Below, in pieces: positions 63,001 to 64,000 of a stretch of 64,000 nt of DNA (positions are counted from its first letter, which is position 1; every line of letters starts with the position of its first letter). The stretch comes from Pomacea canaliculata (lineage: Eukaryota; Mollusca; Gastropoda; Architaenioglossa; Ampullariidae): the NCBI RefSeq assembly GCF_003073045.1, contig NC_037590.1, positions 35,286,327-35,350,326 of the forward strand, written 5' to 3'. The notes beneath the pieces were generated by a model that saw nothing but the letters and a program-made list of their open reading frames with translations, was not told where the DNA came from and made no database searches. The position numbers were made by a program, and so were the translations under genes.

Positions 63001-64000
63001 TTTTCCTGATGTTATTCTCTGTTACTTTAGCTGCCCTTCCTCTGTGTGAATGTGGGTGAATATATGCATAGAAACATACGCGCGCATGTGTACGTGTGTG
63101 TGAAAGAATGAAAGAGAAAAGAGTTAAAGACTATCTGAATCAACGAAGATCAAAAAAAAAAAAAAAAAAAAAAGGAGAGGAGAGGAGACCATTTTGCATC
63201 CCCTCCCCCCCACCACCAGCACTCATATATGCGCAGAGGCAACTTATTGGATTGTTTTATTTTAATTACTCTGTAACGAAGTGCAAACAGAAATTTGTGG
63301 ATTGGCGGTTATCGATAATGGCAACCGAGGTTAGTTCATCCAAACTATCTGCGTATACCACAACCATCTATAGGTTAAGTCAAAGAAATTGTTCCTAGCT
63401 ACCTTGAATATGAGGATACGCAGAAGAGGCTTTCCTTCAATTTCCCTGTTTCGAATCTTCCCGTCCGTGCCTTTTTTCTGAGAAAGAGCTTTGTTTATCG
63501 TAATCAGTAGGACATGCCACTAAAAACATCAGCTCATAAATCATGGTTGTGGATATGTGGAAATATGAATGTATGTTTGCATTCATTCATGTGTGTGTGT
63601 GCACGTGCGTGCCTGCGTGTTTGCATGTGTCTGTGTGTATGCCTAGAAGATGAGCAAACGAAAAATATTCAAACTTTACCTTCGTTGTATGGTGGAAGAA
63701 TGCATAATAAGCAGAGCAAGCATTTAACATTTCAAAGAAGAAGGCAGTGTCAACAATTTTCAGCTTAAATAAAAAAAAAAAACTACCATGATCTAAACTA
63801 ATAACGTGCAACAGGAAAACATCCAATAAAAACTAAGATATCTATCTATCTATATCTATCAGACCCCGTTACATTTCTTTAGTACTTACACTTCCATTTT
63901 TGACTTTTCTGGTTGGATTTCGAAACACCTTAAAGTACGGTTTTAGTATTGTTTGGCATTCTCTTCTCAGTGACATTTCCATGAGGCGTATGTCCACCAT
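57091..64000 (-). CDS. Unrecognised minus-strand gene, three 3' exons, enters from the right edge
   Basis: Exons 64000-63890, 62433-62336 and 57193-57091, with donors GTAAGTAC and GTGTGT, acceptors TTTAG and GGCAG, and phases that agree (0, then 2). The parts read RLMEMSLRRECQTILKPYF and NPTRKVKNGS; QQTWQVLAEESANKTKVHF and TNNNYG; then across the junction GFPFRQGELQKLLQDRDEA and YRNIWCKRNILLDAR before TGA. The frames look strongly coding, but I recognise no domain. The 5.1 kb second intron contains a dead non-LTR retrotransposon. The upstream part of the gene lies beyond 64000, so the ATG at the very edge need not be the start. Confidence 0.6.
57880..57945 (+). repeat. (CAAG)n/(CAAA)n tetranucleotide repeat
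   Basis: CAAG units pass into CAAA, CCAA and CAAA units. Confidence 0.9.
58235..58700 (-). mobile_element. 3' end of a non-LTR retrotransposon (ORF2 C-terminus), decayed
   Basis: Minus strand, across several frames: ADIKRRI, FKNRCLRRLFGIFYSE, VKRRQLVW, DHVTRHDTLSKTVLQGT, then degraded WTDN/EEVDW and MSPYDQSRDE-like tail words typical of the C-terminus of invertebrate jockey/RTE-type elements, followed by a poly(A) (plus-strand T run at about 58235). Several frameshifts and stops make it inactive. Lies in an intron of the minus-strand gene. Confidence 0.8.
58870..60795. other. No gene seen
   Basis: Intron of the minus-strand gene. An open frame at 60091-59897 on the minus strand (KVSLCARLYLEKKGVS) is repeat-like and lacks splice support. 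Confidence 0.45.
60796..60998 (+). CDS. Weak candidate exon, plus strand
   Basis: After acceptor ACCGACAG a frame reads VAVYVVDDSGDSDAPPAH and CPPPKHQGAGSR to the donor GTATAT. The first half looks coding, the second less so. No partner exon in phase identified; it lies within an intron of the minus-strand gene, which lowers the odds. Confidence 0.2.
61465..61513 (+). other. G-run cluster, potential G-quadruplex
   Basis: Eight runs of three G within about 50 bases, separated by T, GGCT or short A-rich spacers. Confidence 0.6.
63150..63172 (+). repeat. Poly(A) run
   Basis: About 22 consecutive A, then GGAGAGGAGAGG. No retroelement seen upstream that would explain it as a tail. Confidence 0.9.

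Overview
This is a eukaryotic, intron-rich, AT-rich window with no sign of bacterial, organellar or viral organisation. A clear animal ZC3H15 orthologue, very long introns, simple repeats, tRNA-derived SINEs and non-LTR retrotransposon pieces together suggest an invertebrate, most likely a mollusc (probably a gastropod). That taxonomic call is an inference from general character, not from a database match.

Left end (1-6481, minus strand): nine exons encode the first 280 residues of ZC3H15 (DFRP1), a CCCH zinc-finger partner of the translation-linked GTPase DRG1. The gene runs off the left edge. One intron holds a complete 1.11 kb solo LTR with 5-bp target duplications; another holds a tandemly duplicated block and a decayed zinc-finger ORF. 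A 1.43 kb divergent intergenic region with a perfect CRE palindrome (7245-7252) separates it from the next gene.

Centre (7908 to at least about 36.9 kb, probably about 44 kb, plus strand): one very large gene of at least 40 exons. Exons 1-23 encode WD40 beta-propeller sequence with several W-ending blades. Later exons encode a basic/acidic linker, helical HEAT-like stretches, a K/E-rich low-complexity block and a proline-containing tail with about nine copies of an 11-residue SLTRLPQPQDM-type repeat. Overall architecture resembles the large WDR87/WDR97-type proteins of metazoan cilia and sperm, but I cannot confirm orthology. Splice phases chain cleanly through most of the gene. A set of single-base frame breaks nearly all fall in short homopolymers, and two in-frame stops occur, so either the assembly carries homopolymer errors or this allele is decaying.

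Right half (44.9-57 kb, plus strand): a series of coding-like, splice-flanked patches that I can translate but cannot assign to a named gene; they may be the tail of the large gene or one or two further genes. The last 7 kb (57.1-64 kb, minus strand) hold three phase-compatible exons of another unrecognised gene that enters from the right edge and ends at 57091. Mobile elements elsewhere include a SINE with 10-bp target duplications (11136-11347), other tRNA-like SINE copies, two non-LTR retrotransposon fragments (29385-29553 plus, 58235-58700 minus) and a 0.4 kb repeat present twice (about 33.2-33.6 and 34.1-34.5 kb).
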